A stretch of DNA of 64,000 nucleotides from Allohoeflea poritis. GTDB lineage: Bacteria > Pseudomonadota > Alphaproteobacteria > Rhizobiales > Rhizobiaceae. The stretch covers positions 186,001 to 250,000 of the forward strand of contig NZ_JAPJZH010000005.1 in NCBI RefSeq assembly GCF_027889715.1. The letters are read 5' to 3'. Shown here in pieces: positions 18,565 through 27,756 of this stretch. The notes under the pieces are model-generated. The model was not told where the DNA came from, made no database searches, and saw nothing but the letters and a program-made list of their open reading frames with translations. Numbering within the stretch: the first letter of the stretch is position 1; each line of letters opens with the position of its first letter. Position numbers and translations under genes: made by a program.

Positions 18565-19023
18565 TCATTCCAGCGGCAGGACGTGGGTATCCTTGAGCGT
18601 CTCCAGAACGATGGCGGATTTGACGTGCCGCACCGATTCATGCGGCAGCAGAATGTCGTTGACGAAGCCGGACAGCGCCTTCAGGTCGGCGGTGACCACC
18701 TTGAGCATATAGTCCATCTCGCCGGTCAGCGTGTGCGCTTCCAGCACCTCCGGCAGCCGGTTCACCAGCTCGGCGAAGCGCTGCGCATTGTCGCGGTTGT
18801 GGGTGTCTAGCGTGACGGTGATGATATTGACGATGCCGAGGCCGAGCCGGTTGCGGTCGAGGCCGGCGAAATATCCCCTGATATAGCCCTCCTCCTCCAG
18901 CCGGATACGCCGGCGCGAACATTGCGACGGCGAGAGATTGACCCGCTCGGAAAGGTCGCCATTGGTCAGCCGCGCGTCCTTCTGCAGTTCCTCGAGGATT
19001 CTCCGGTCGAATTGATCGAGCAT
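18565..19023 (-). CDS. Lrp/AsnC family transcriptional regulator
   Basis: 152 residues. An N-terminal winged helix (LDQFDRRILEELQKDARLTNGDLSERVNLSPSQCSRR, cut here into its two halves at residues 2-20 and 21-38) is followed by the RAM/AsnC ligand-binding domain with the usual TGEMDYMLKVV. It is divergent from the hppD gene and 141 bp away, so it very likely controls that gene in response to an amino acid such as tyrosine or phenylalanine. The ligand is inferred from context. Confidence 0.9.
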   Translation of the reverse strand: MLDQFDRRILEELQKDARLTNGDLSERVNLSPSQCSRRRIRLEEEGYIRGYFAGLDRNRLGLGIVNIITVTLDTHNRDNAQRFAELVNRLPEVLEAHTLTGEMDYMLKVVTADLKALSGFVNDILLPHESVRHVKSAIVLETLKDTHVLPLE

Positions 19024-19164
19024 ATATTGTGCGTCTTATGGTAAAAAATTGCGTGAAGTATGCAAAATATCTCATATGGAAGCGCATATTGCAAGCATTG
19101 TGCGGAGATTTTGCGCGATAATGACATCCAATCAAACAAGTAAAACCAAACGAGGAGTGCTCCC

Positions 19165-20277
19165 ATGGGTCCGTTTCCGCACAATGCGCCGCCGGCAACA
19201 ATCAGCGACGAGAATCCGGCTGGCACCGACGGGTTCGAATTCGTCGAATTCGCCCACCCGGAGCCCGAGAAGCTGGAAGCGCTGTTCACACGGATGGGCT
19301 ACGCGCCGGTCGCGCGCCACAAGACGAAAAACATCACCGTGTGGCGCCAGGGCGACGTCAACTACATCCTGAATGCCGAGAAGGGCTCCTTCGCCGACCG
19401 TTTCATCGACCTGCACGGTCCGTGCGCGCCGTCCATGGCCTGGCGTGTCGTTGATGCCAAGCATGCTTTCGACCATGCTGTCTCGAAGGGCGCGACGCCC
19501 TATGAGGGCGACGACAAGGCGCTCGACGCACCGGCCATCGTCGGCATCGGCGGATCGCTGCTCTATTTCATCGACACCTATGGCGAGAAGGGTTCGCCCT
19601 ATGACGCCGAATTCGACTGGCTCGGCGGGCGCGATCCCAAACCCACCGGCGTCGGCTTTTACTATCTCGACCACCTGACCCACAATGTCTTCCGCGGCAA
19701 TATGGACAAGTGGTGGGATTTCTACCGCGAGATGTTCGGCTTCAAGCAGATCCATTTCTTCGACATCGAGGGCAAGCTGACAGGCCTGGTGTCGCGGGCG
19801 ATCACCAGCCCCTGCGGCAAGATCCGCATCCCGCTCAACGAATCGACCGACGACAAGAGCCAGATCGAGGAATATCTGCGGAAATACAAGGGCGAGGGCA
19901 TCCAGCACATCGCCGTCGGCACGGAAGACATTTACGACGCGACCGACGCGCTGGCGGCAAACGGCCTGAAATTCATGCCCGGCCCGCCGCAAGCTTATTA
20001 CGAGAAATCCCATGAGCGGGTGAACGGCCATGACGAGCCGCTCGACCGCATGGCGCGGCACGGCATCCTGATCGACGGAGAGGGCGTGATCGATGGCGGC
20101 ATGACCAAGATCCTGTTGCAGATCTTCTCCAAGACGGTGATCGGTCCGATCTTCTTCGAATTCATCCAGCGCAAGGGCGATGAGGGTTTCGGCGAAGGCA
20201 ATTTCCGCGCCCTGTTCGAATCGATCGAGGAAGACCAGATCCGCCGCGGTGTGCTCAAGGTCGATGCGGCCGAATAG
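19165..20277 (+). CDS. hppD: 4-hydroxyphenylpyruvate dioxygenase
   Basis: 370 residues, normal length. This Fe(II) enzyme converts 4-hydroxyphenylpyruvate to homogentisate. Two VOC-fold halves are visible. Iron ligands are the His in YLDHLTHN (H170), the His in EGIQHIAVGTEDIY, and the Glu in FFEFIQRKGDEGFGEGNF, all conserved. The start has a GAGGAG ribosome site. It supplies homogentisate to the hmgA operon located about 20 kb downstream, and it has its own divergent Lrp-type regulator and its own terminator. Confidence 0.96.
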   Translation: MGPFPHNAPPATISDENPAGTDGFEFVEFAHPEPEKLEALFTRMGYAPVARHKTKNITVWRQGDVNYILNAEKGSFADRFIDLHGPCAPSMAWRVVDAKHAFDHAVSKGATPYEGDDKALDAPAIVGIGGSLLYFIDTYGEKGSPYDAEFDWLGGRDPKPTGVGFYYLDHLTHNVFRGNMDKWWDFYREMFGFKQIHFFDIEGKLTGLVSRAITSPCGKIRIPLNESTDDKSQIEEYLRKYKGEGIQHIAVGTEDIYDATDALAANGLKFMPGPPQAYYEKSHERVNGHDEPLDRMARHGILIDGEGVIDGGMTKILLQIFSKTVIGPIFFEFIQRKGDEGFGEGNFRALFESIEEDQIRRGVLKVDAAE

Positions 20278-20302
20278 CGGGTGCGCATAGCGGGTAACGT
20301 GG

Positions 20303-20334
20303 CCCCGCCGTGTTCAACGCGGCGGGGTTTTCTT
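20303..20334 (+). terminator. Rho-independent terminator of hppD
   Basis: Stem CCCCGCCG (20303-20310) with CGGCGGGG (20320-20327), a 9-nt loop, followed by TTTTCTTT. It lies about 25 bp past the hppD stop. Confidence 0.85.
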
Positions 20335-20614
20335 TATGGTGGCCTGAATAGCTTGTTTTGCAGGTTCCCTTTTCAGTTCCGGCGACCGCATCAGGTCTTG
20401 GATCTGTCTCTGCTGCACACAACAACATATCATTATTTCAAGTGAACCACAGATTTGTCTCTACATCTTTGGAGTGTTTTTTTGGAGACTACTACACAAT
20501 AATAAATTGTTGCTGCGATCAATTATGCAATCTATAGTGAAGTTCTAATGAGGCTGCATTAGTTGCTAGCCGTCATTGAGTTATCGAGATTCGATCATAC
20601 GAAAACGGTCGTGA
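20335..20614. other. AT-rich left flank of the nuclease/peptidase gene
   Basis: About 280 bp, clearly more AT-rich than the region before it, with no coding frame. It must contain the promoter of the downstream gene; several AT-rich words are present but none is a convincing -35/-10 pair. The sharp composition change just after the hppD terminator marks the left edge of the inserted segment. I see no repeats or attachment site here. Confidence 0.4.
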
Positions 20615-22369
20615 ATGGAACCTCAGATGGACAATACATCAATTCACCCCTTGTGCGATAGCCAGGCACATCTCATCGATATACATCTATGGCGTGGTGC
20701 GCCCCAGAATCTAGACGATTCCCGTCCCATTCAGATACTTGTTAACCAAGGTTATGTGGTGGGTTTTTGCTCGGAAAGGCTTCAGCCAGCTTGGTCAGCG
20801 TACCGGGTGGCCGATGCTGACCGAGACGTCGACTATGCACGACCGCTCCACTACTACGATGACATGCGACTCGATGAAGAACATCGCATTGGCAAAAGAA
20901 CATTTGGGAGACTTGGTGGAATTCAGCTTAACGTCGGGCACATGACACCCAATGAGGTAACCAATCGGCAGTTTGGACGTCTCGCGCAAATGGAGACATT
21001 TATGATGTCGAATATGAGTCCGCAATACGGATCGCTCAATGGTGGCGTTTGGCTAAAGCTCGAGACCGCGATCCGCAAAGTCAAAGATGAGGATGGAAAG
21101 GATCATGTATGGGTGATCGTCGGGCCGGTTTTCGGTGAGGATCCCCCATCGATTTATCGTGGACAAGGCAAGTACCTTCCTGTTCCGGAGAAATACTTCT
21201 GCATCATCGTTGATCCGCACTCCTATCCCTACGATACCCCATCAAAAGTTCATATCGATTGCTTTCTCATCCCGCAGGGTGCTCCGAAAGGTTCGTCTCC
21301 AGACGACTACCCTGCCACTTTGGAAGAAGTGGAAGCAGCAACGAACCTTAGTTTCTTCAATTCTTGGGGCCGAGACCTGCCGATCGGTTTTGTGGCAAGT
21401 GAAGAGAGGCCAACTGAGAGTCGCATAATGCGGGTGCTTGAGGAACAAAGAACAGAGGAAGACACTTCGAATGCGAAGCCTCTGTCGGCCGTTGGCGAGG
21501 CGAAGACCATTAATGGATTGATCGAGGTGTTGAAATCCGAAGCAGCTCAGCTCCAAATCATAAGCCGTACGCTCACGGAAGAAGAGCTGGCGAGGCTGCA
21601 GACTATCCAGCACACGATTTCTTGGCTGTTACGGGCCCGTGATATTTCGAATCCAAAGAAGAAACCTGTTGGCCCGGCGAATCTGATTACCTACAAAATC
21701 ACTGCTGACATGGGGCAGCGACTCAAAACTGGGGCGCGAATAGCGTGCAATTTTTGGAATCGCTTTGTAGTACCAAATTACTCCATCGTTATTCGTCTGG
21801 GCATCTTCACACAAAGTAGCAATACGATCGCGCGCGCCTATAAACCCTATGCGAAAGATGGTGTTCGATATGGGCGAGTGGAGTTCAACACCAAGTATCT
21901 TGCGCAATTTACTGAAAATGAGATCGCAGGTACCATCATCCACGAGATCGGACATTCACTCGGAATTGGTTGGGACGAGTGGGATGGGCTATTTAGCCGA
22001 AAGACGGGCAAGTTCAAGCGCAAAGCGGTAAGTCAGTTAGCCACACTCGAAGAAATGGAGGTCGAGTTGGACGGCGGCTCCGGAACAGCCCTCGCACATT
22101 GGGACGAGTACAGGTTTGATAAGGAACTTATGACGGGCTATCAGGACCAAGGAGAATACGTTCTTCCCGTCACTATTGACCTGATGGGAGTACTTGGTCA
22201 TCAGGTGAGTGAACGCCTCCTAGTTAGGACACCGCTTGACGAACTGCTGAATGACGCTGCTAGTGTGGTGTTTTCTCGTCAGGATGAAGTTCGCCAACTC
22301 GATCTTGAACATTTTGAGGAGACTGAGCTATTCGAGAACATACCGCATGCGCTTCAAGTCGACGAATAG
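20615..22369 (+). CDS. NUC-type endonuclease fused to a leishmanolysin-like zinc metallopeptidase
   Basis: 584 residues, AT-richer than its neighbours. Residues about 20-260 resemble DNA/RNA non-specific endonucleases (ETFMMSNMSPQ, then SLNGGVW). H109 in NVGHMTP corresponds to the catalytic His of the DRGH motif, whose Asp-Arg is replaced by Asn-Val; N142 matches the metal-binding Asn. After a helical linker (about 290-360) comes a zincin domain with HEIGHSLG (H443, E444, H447). Farther on is GGSGTALAHWDEYRF (H495) and ELMTGY (M506), which fits the leishmanolysin (M8) pattern, where the third zinc ligand lies well downstream and a Met-turn follows. There is no signal peptide. Function unknown; possibly a protease-controlled nuclease in defence or toxicity. 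Start 20630 is an alternative. Confidence 0.75.
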   Translation: MEPQMDNTSIHPLCDSQAHLIDIHLWRGAPQNLDDSRPIQILVNQGYVVGFCSERLQPAWSAYRVADADRDVDYARPLHYYDDMRLDEEHRIGKRTFGRLGGIQLNVGHMTPNEVTNRQFGRLAQMETFMMSNMSPQYGSLNGGVWLKLETAIRKVKDEDGKDHVWVIVGPVFGEDPPSIYRGQGKYLPVPEKYFCIIVDPHSYPYDTPSKVHIDCFLIPQGAPKGSSPDDYPATLEEVEAATNLSFFNSWGRDLPIGFVASEERPTESRIMRVLEEQRTEEDTSNAKPLSAVGEAKTINGLIEVLKSEAAQLQIISRTLTEEELARLQTIQHTISWLLRARDISNPKKKPVGPANLITYKITADMGQRLKTGARIACNFWNRFVVPNYSIVIRLGIFTQSSNTIARAYKPYAKDGVRYGRVEFNTKYLAQFTENEIAGTIIHEIGHSLGIGWDEWDGLFSRKTGKFKRKAVSQLATLEEMEVELDGGSGTALAHWDEYRFDKELMTGYQDQGEYVLPVTIDLMGVLGHQVSERLLVRTPLDELLNDAASVVFSRQDEVRQLDLEHFEETELFENIPHALQVDE

Positions 22370-22525
22370 AGTGCTGAGGCAACCCAAAGCCATAGACGTC
22401 AGCCGTCTTATGCAGCAAGATTAAAGTGTCATTGGTCCGATAGTCGATTTAGGGTTCTCTGCCTTTGCTTGATCGTTTCGACAAGTTCGAAGTGTAATTT
22501 CGTTTTCAGAATACCAACGATTCCA

Positions 22526-24904
22526 TCACCGATCGCCAGCGCCCGCTCCACCCTTTGACGCCAGCGCCGCGGCCTGTTCCTCGTCGATGATCGTTCGTGC
22601 CGCTGCCGAAACCGCCTTCTTTTCGTCCTCGGTCAGGTCATCGGCCCTCTTGCCATCCTCGAGGCGGACCGTCACCTGTTTGTGGGCGAAGTGGATGCCC
22701 TCGCGGGCGAAGAGGTCCTGGATGGATTCATAGACGACCTTGCGGGTGACGAACTGCTCGCCGGGCTTGGTCATGAACTTGACGCGGATGATCATCGCGG
22801 AGTCTTCCATCTTGTAGACGCCTTGAGACTTCAGCGGCTGCATGAAGGTGTGGCCGATCTGCGGATGGTTCATCAGCTCCTGGCCGAGCTTTTTCACCAG
22901 CTTGCGGACTTTCTCCACGTCGGTGTCATAGGTGACGCGCAGCGGCAGCTTCATCAGCACCCAGTCGCGAGAGAAGTTGGTCAGCCGCTTGATTTCGCCG
23001 AAGGGGATCGTGTGCAGCGCGCCCAGATGGTGGCGAAGCTGGAAGGAGCGGATCGAGATCCTCTCCACCGTGCCCTTGATGCCGTCGATCTCGACATATT
23101 CGCCGTTGCGGAACGCATCGTCGAGCAGGAAGAACGCGCCGGAGAAGATGTCCCGGATCAGGGTCTGCGCGCCGAAGCCGACGGCGATGCCGACGACGCC
23201 GGCGCCGGCGAAGATGGGGCCGATGTCGAAGCCGAGGCGCGACAGCACGATCATCACTGCGATGGAAAACAGGACGATGATCATCATGTAGCGCATGATC
23301 GGCAAAAGGGTCGCGACGCGCGTCGCGCCGGCGCCGCCGCCTTCGCCGCCGATCTCCTCGGCGTCGGTTTCGGGCGGCCCGCCTTCCTCTTCCAGCCGCT
23401 TGTCGATGAAGACGGAAACGGCGCGATAGGCGAGCCAGCAAAGGACGGTTGCGAGGACGATGTCGAGCAGCGAAGCCCAGAAATTGCCCTCGCTGTTCAG
23501 GTCCACGCCCCAGCTGCGGACGAGCTCGGCAACGGCGATGGTGGCGATGATGGCCATCGCGGCCATCTCGAAGAAGGGTTTGAAGATCGGCTGGTACTCG
23601 AAATTGGCGCTCGACGGGCCGACAACCATCTCCTCGCCGGCAACGGTGTCCACATTTCCGGCTTCCTTGGCCAGGCGTTCCTGCTCGGCAGCGGCCCGTT
23701 CCTCGAACAGCCGGATGCGCCTGTCATAGAGGGCCTGGATGACAATGATCACGATGCCGTAGGAAATCAGCGCCGCCCAGAAGACGACGAAAGGCGCGGC
23801 GATGACCGTGCCGGGGTTGGAAAGTCCCAGCGCGAGCCGGTAGACGAAAACCCCGAGGGCGACCAGCATGTAGACCAGGAAGATGACGGGCACCAGGCGC
23901 GCGAAGCTGGTGCGGAACCGGTAGAGCCAGGCGCTCTGGGCGCGGGGCGCGAAGATATGCTGCCAGATCTTCCAGTCCTTGATGTCGAGAACCAGCAGCA
24001 CCAGTGTGGCGAAACAGGCGGTGCAGATCTGGATGAACAGGATGTTCTCGACCGTCAGTCCGGCATAATTCTGTTCCGTGCCGATGAAGCTGAGCGATCG
24101 CGCGACGGCGGCGAAGACCACCACGACTGCGACCGCCACGCCCCAGTCGCGATGGATGCGAACCGCTTCCTCATCGGTCAGGTTGACGATCCGGTGGTTC
24201 GGTGCGTCATAGGCGAACAGGTTCCAGGAGACCGCGCGGATCATGGTCCGATAGAACAGATAGGCCAGCACGATCTCGAAAATGATGCGCCGCGACGGTT
24301 CGTGTCCGGTGTCGAGTATGAAGGCGACGGCCATCGCCATGACGAAGAAAATGGCGATATAGACCAGCGCCAGTACGACGCGGAAGATCAGATATTTGGC
24401 CTTGTCGGCGGTGGTCTGCGGATCGGGGTCGTACATGAAGCGAAAATGATCGCGGCCCCATCGCAGGATCGGCCGGATGGCGAGTTGCCCGAAGAACAGC
24501 CCGAGAAATGCGGTTCCCACGGCCCGGATGATCCAGAAATAGGACCCGTCCGGGCTGGCCAGCCTCAGTGTTTCCTGAATATTCGGCCACAGCGTCGGAA
24601 CGCTGGCGACGACTTCCTCAATGCGCGTGCGGGCCTGGTAGAAGAGCTCGGCCCGGCTCGCCGCCTGATCGGCATCCGTCTGCGCCGGATCGTCCCCCGG
24701 CCTGACAATGATCACCGTCGAGCCGTCCTTGCGCGCCTCCTCGAGCAGCGACCCCATGCCGTCGGGCGCTGCGTCTTCGGATTTCGAGGCGCCGGAACCC
24801 GGAAGAAGTTGTGCCTGCGCTGAAGGTAACGCCAGCGAAACAAGGGTCCCGCAAAGGACGATCAACAGGGTAAAGTGAAGTAAAAGCCTGAATTTCCGAA
24901 GCAT
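22526..24904 (-). CDS. MscS-family mechanosensitive channel with large N-terminal region
   Basis: 792 residues. A signal peptide (about 1-31, ending SAQA) precedes a periplasmic N-terminal region and about ten or eleven membrane segments. The MscS core is near residues 530-740, with the pore-lining helix rich in Gly/Ala (IFAGAGVVGIAVGFGAQ) and the family beta-domain signature RDIFSGAFFLLDDAFRNGEYVEI. It is far longer than MscS (about 286 residues), like the MscK/YbiO/MscM group. It should release solutes on hypo-osmotic shock. Confidence 0.9.
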   Translation of the reverse strand: MLRKFRLLLHFTLLIVLCGTLVSLALPSAQAQLLPGSGASKSEDAAPDGMGSLLEEARKDGSTVIIVRPGDDPAQTDADQAASRAELFYQARTRIEEVVASVPTLWPNIQETLRLASPDGSYFWIIRAVGTAFLGLFFGQLAIRPILRWGRDHFRFMYDPDPQTTADKAKYLIFRVVLALVYIAIFFVMAMAVAFILDTGHEPSRRIIFEIVLAYLFYRTMIRAVSWNLFAYDAPNHRIVNLTDEEAVRIHRDWGVAVAVVVVFAAVARSLSFIGTEQNYAGLTVENILFIQICTACFATLVLLVLDIKDWKIWQHIFAPRAQSAWLYRFRTSFARLVPVIFLVYMLVALGVFVYRLALGLSNPGTVIAAPFVVFWAALISYGIVIIVIQALYDRRIRLFEERAAAEQERLAKEAGNVDTVAGEEMVVGPSSANFEYQPIFKPFFEMAAMAIIATIAVAELVRSWGVDLNSEGNFWASLLDIVLATVLCWLAYRAVSVFIDKRLEEEGGPPETDAEEIGGEGGGAGATRVATLLPIMRYMMIIVLFSIAVMIVLSRLGFDIGPIFAGAGVVGIAVGFGAQTLIRDIFSGAFFLLDDAFRNGEYVEIDGIKGTVERISIRSFQLRHHLGALHTIPFGEIKRLTNFSRDWVLMKLPLRVTYDTDVEKVRKLVKKLGQELMNHPQIGHTFMQPLKSQGVYKMEDSAMIIRVKFMTKPGEQFVTRKVVYESIQDLFAREGIHFAHKQVTVRLEDGKRADDLTEDEKKAVSAAARTIIDEEQAAALASKGGAGAGDR

Positions 24905-25186
24905 AAAGCGCCCCCAAACGACGGATATTCAACATTGGTAGGCCACGATGGGCTGCTTGTGAAGATACCGGCACGATTGCGCACGGGATACCGCGCGCCA
25001 AGGCGGGATCTTCGGCGGTAAACAACGGGCGCGGCAGATGCCGCCCATTTCGACCGCGCCAAAAAGTGCAGTGGCCGAATTCTCCCATCGCCATGCGGTT
25101 CGCCTTGTGATAATGGCGATTCAATGTGTCTGGCGGCAATTGCGGCCGATCCGGCACCCGCACCCGATCGTTGGAGAGAACGCCGC

Positions 25187-26440
25187 ATGTGGCGCGCCTT
25201 GAAAGAGAACTGGGCCCTGTTTCTGGGCATGTTCATGCTGATGGTGGCGAACGGGCTGCTGGTCACGCTGCTGACGATCCGCGGCGCGACCATCGGTTTT
25301 TCCGATTTCACGATCTCGGTCATGCAGGCATGCTATCCGCTGGGGGCCCTGTTGGGCACGATCGCGACGCCGATGCTGATCGAGCGGGTCGGCCATATCA
25401 GGGTATTCTCGGCGCTGGCCTCGATGGTCTCGGTGGCGGCAATCGTGCACCTGCTGACCAGCGATCCGGTCAGCTGGGCGGCAATGCGGTTTCTGGCGGG
25501 CGCATGTTTTCCGGGGCTCTATGTCATTACCGAAAGCTGGCTCAACGCCAAGACCGGCAACCATATCCGCGCGCAGGTCCTGTCGATCTACTTCATTATC
25601 CAGACGGCGGGCCCGGCGCTCGGCACGGCCATGGTGGCGGTGCCCGATCCCTCGGGCAGCGTGCTTTTCGGGCTGACGTCGATCCTGATGTCGGCGGCCA
25701 TCGTGCCGCTGCTGCTGTCGGTCAACCGGGCGCCGGAATACAGCGCGCCGGAAAACATGCCGGTGCGCAAGCTCTACCGCGTCTCGCCACTGGCCGTGCT
25801 CGGCATTTTGTGCATGGGGGCCGGCGTTGCCGGCTGGTTCATCGCCTTGCCGCTCTACGCCATCAGCCTCGGTTTCAACGATGCCCAGGCCTCGGGCGCC
25901 CTGGTCGTCGCCATGGTTGCCGCGGCGCTGGTGCAATATCCGGTCGGCTGGATCTCGGACCGGATCGACCGGCGTTACGTCGTCATCGGGCTTGCCGTCG
26001 TGTGCACGGCCGCGGCGATCTGGATGGCCATCGATACCGCGCCCTCGCGCATCGTCATCGGCTTCGCCGTGATCGGCGCGGCAACCCTGCCGGTCTATTC
26101 CATCCTCGCGGCCCATGCGAATGATCATCTCAAGCCGGGACAGGTTGTTCCCGCCAGCGGCACCATGGCATTCCTGCTGCAACTGGGGCAGTTCTTCGGC
26201 ACCCTTGTGGTTCCGAACATGATCTTCCTTGCCGACGGTCGCGGGCTGCAGCTCTCGCTGGCGGCGCTTGGCATCGTCGTCGCCTCGATCGCCCTGGCGC
26301 GGCGCATCACCAGCGAGGCGCCGGAGGAAACCGGCGAGGTCGTGCCCTCCGGTGTCATCGGCATGGCCCAGCCGGGCATGATCCAGGCGGATGTGATGAG
26401 CAAGGAGTTCGACGACGAGAACGGACGGGACGGAACCTGA
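25187..26440 (+). CDS. MFS transporter, YcaD-like
   Basis: 417 residues from ATG 25187, which has a GGAGAG site; an earlier ATG at 25124 adds 21 polar residues and is less likely. Twelve hydrophobic segments, with GWISDRIDRRYVV in the loop between helices 8 and 9 and LKPGQVVPASGTMAFLLQ near helix 10, as in YcaD-type permeases. Substrate unknown. The aldo/keto reductase gene follows after 99 bp in the same direction. Confidence 0.82.
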   Translation: MWRALKENWALFLGMFMLMVANGLLVTLLTIRGATIGFSDFTISVMQACYPLGALLGTIATPMLIERVGHIRVFSALASMVSVAAIVHLLTSDPVSWAAMRFLAGACFPGLYVITESWLNAKTGNHIRAQVLSIYFIIQTAGPALGTAMVAVPDPSGSVLFGLTSILMSAAIVPLLLSVNRAPEYSAPENMPVRKLYRVSPLAVLGILCMGAGVAGWFIALPLYAISLGFNDAQASGALVVAMVAAALVQYPVGWISDRIDRRYVVIGLAVVCTAAAIWMAIDTAPSRIVIGFAVIGAATLPVYSILAAHANDHLKPGQVVPASGTMAFLLQLGQFFGTLVVPNMIFLADGRGLQLSLAALGIVVASIALARRITSEAPEETGEVVPSGVIGMAQPGMIQADVMSKEFDDENGRDGT

Positions 26441-26539
26441 GCAGATCTTTGACCGGCCGTGGCGAAAGCGATAGGCGTTTGACGGGACCGATGACTGCGG
26501 AGACCGCAGCCAAGCACGGCAACTGAACTCGGAGCGAGA

Positions 26540-27538
26540 ATGAAAAAGCGTAAATTGGGTGTCAACGGACCGGATATCGCGGCGATCGGCTACGGCGCGA
26601 TGTCCTTTTCCGACATGTACGGACCGACGAATGAAGCCGAGAGCCATGCCATCCTGGACGCCTGTCGTGACCTCGGCGTCACCCATCTGGACACGGCGAA
26701 TGTCTATGGCATGGGCAAGTCGGAAAATGCGATCGGGACCTATTTGAAAGCCGACCCCGGTGCGCGCGACGAATTCGTGATCGCCACCAAGGCAACGATA
26801 ACCCGCGATGCCGACGGCAACCGCGCATTCGACAATTCCGCGGAACATCTTGAGGCGGAGCTGGATGCGTCGCTGCGGCGGCTGGGTGTTGATTGTGTCG
26901 ATCTGTTTTATGCCCACCGCCGCGATCCGCGCTTCACGCCCGAAGAAATAGCGGCCAATCTCGGCCGGCTTGTGGAGAAGGGCAAGACCCGGGCGATCGG
27001 GCTTTCGGAGGTTGCGCCGTCGACCCTGCGGCGCGCGATGGCGGTTCACCCGATCGCCGCCGTTCAATCGGAATATTCGCTATCGACCCGCTTTCCCGAT
27101 CTCGGGCTCGTGCAGGCTTGCGGCGAGCTCGGTGTCGCGCTTGTCGCCTTCTCGCCCGTCGGCCGTTCGCTTTTGACGGACAATCCGATCACCCCGCAGC
27201 GGATTGCCGATGTGCCTTTCCTTGGCCAGAACCCGCGTTTCATGGAACCGAACCTGACGGAGAACCTGCGGATCACCGAGGGGTACCGGCGCCTTGCCGC
27301 GGAGATGGGAATTTCAGCCGCCGGGCTGGCCAATGCCTGGCTTTTGACCCGGGGGGACCATGTCATCCCGATCCCCGGGACACGCTCGGTCGATCATTTG
27401 CGCGAGTGCGTTTCGGGTGCAGAGCTGACGCTGACAGAATCGGACCTGGAACGGATCGAGGCCGTCCTTCCCGTCGGCTGGGCGCATGGCGACCGTTATT
27501 CGGACGCCCAATGGATCGGGCCGGAGCGGTATTGCTGA
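26540..27538 (+). CDS. Aldo/keto reductase
   Basis: 332 residues, the usual size for this NADPH-dependent TIM-barrel family. The catalytic tetrad is visible: Asp and Tyr in LDTANVYGMGKSE, Lys in FVIATKA, His in LFYAHRRD. The C-terminal cofactor region VIPIPGTRSVDHLREC is typical of the AKR11/AKR13-like group. The start has a GGAG site. Physiological substrate unknown. Confidence 0.92.
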   Translation: MKKRKLGVNGPDIAAIGYGAMSFSDMYGPTNEAESHAILDACRDLGVTHLDTANVYGMGKSENAIGTYLKADPGARDEFVIATKATITRDADGNRAFDNSAEHLEAELDASLRRLGVDCVDLFYAHRRDPRFTPEEIAANLGRLVEKGKTRAIGLSEVAPSTLRRAMAVHPIAAVQSEYSLSTRFPDLGLVQACGELGVALVAFSPVGRSLLTDNPITPQRIADVPFLGQNPRFMEPNLTENLRITEGYRRLAAEMGISAAGLANAWLLTRGDHVIPIPGTRSVDHLRECVSGAELTLTESDLERIEAVLPVGWAHGDRYSDAQWIGPERYC

Positions 27539-27756
27539 GTTCATCACCGCTGCTTTTGCGGATGGATCGCGGGTGACCGGGCGGGCGTCCGGAAAAGCAG
27601 CCTGACGTTTGCTTGGAGTCCGCTTGAGACCTCGAATCGCCAGACTTGATTGGTACTCACGGCCCTTTGCTGCCGTTGGCCTGGCAATCAAGATGTTGCG
27701 CTTGCAACCCACCTTGCTGCCATTCGCGACATCCGGGAAACCTAGGCTTGTAGAGA
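27539..27756. other. Gene-less left flank of the STAND gene
   Basis: 218 bp between the aldo/keto reductase and the 3' end of the 1288-residue gene. It has no credible coding frame. The G+C-rich character persists to about 27750 and then drops abruptly inside the STAND gene, marking the left edge of that insertion. No direct repeats, integrase or tRNA are visible. Confidence 0.4.

Noticed and set aside
21941-21976. HEIGHSLGIGWD as a classical matrixin/metzincin zinc site
   Set aside because: The position of the usual third ligand (HExxHxxGxxH/D) is Trp; the downstream AHW plus ELMTGY pattern fits leishmanolysin better.
22682-24823. A 713-codon plus-strand frame opposite the MscS channel
   Set aside because: Antisense to strong MscS signatures; Asp/Gly/His-rich low-complexity translation.
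25121-27067. A 648-codon minus-strand frame opposite the MFS and aldo/keto reductase genes
   Set aside because: It spans two well-supported genes antisense, and its Arg/His/Asp-rich composition is typical of shadow frames.
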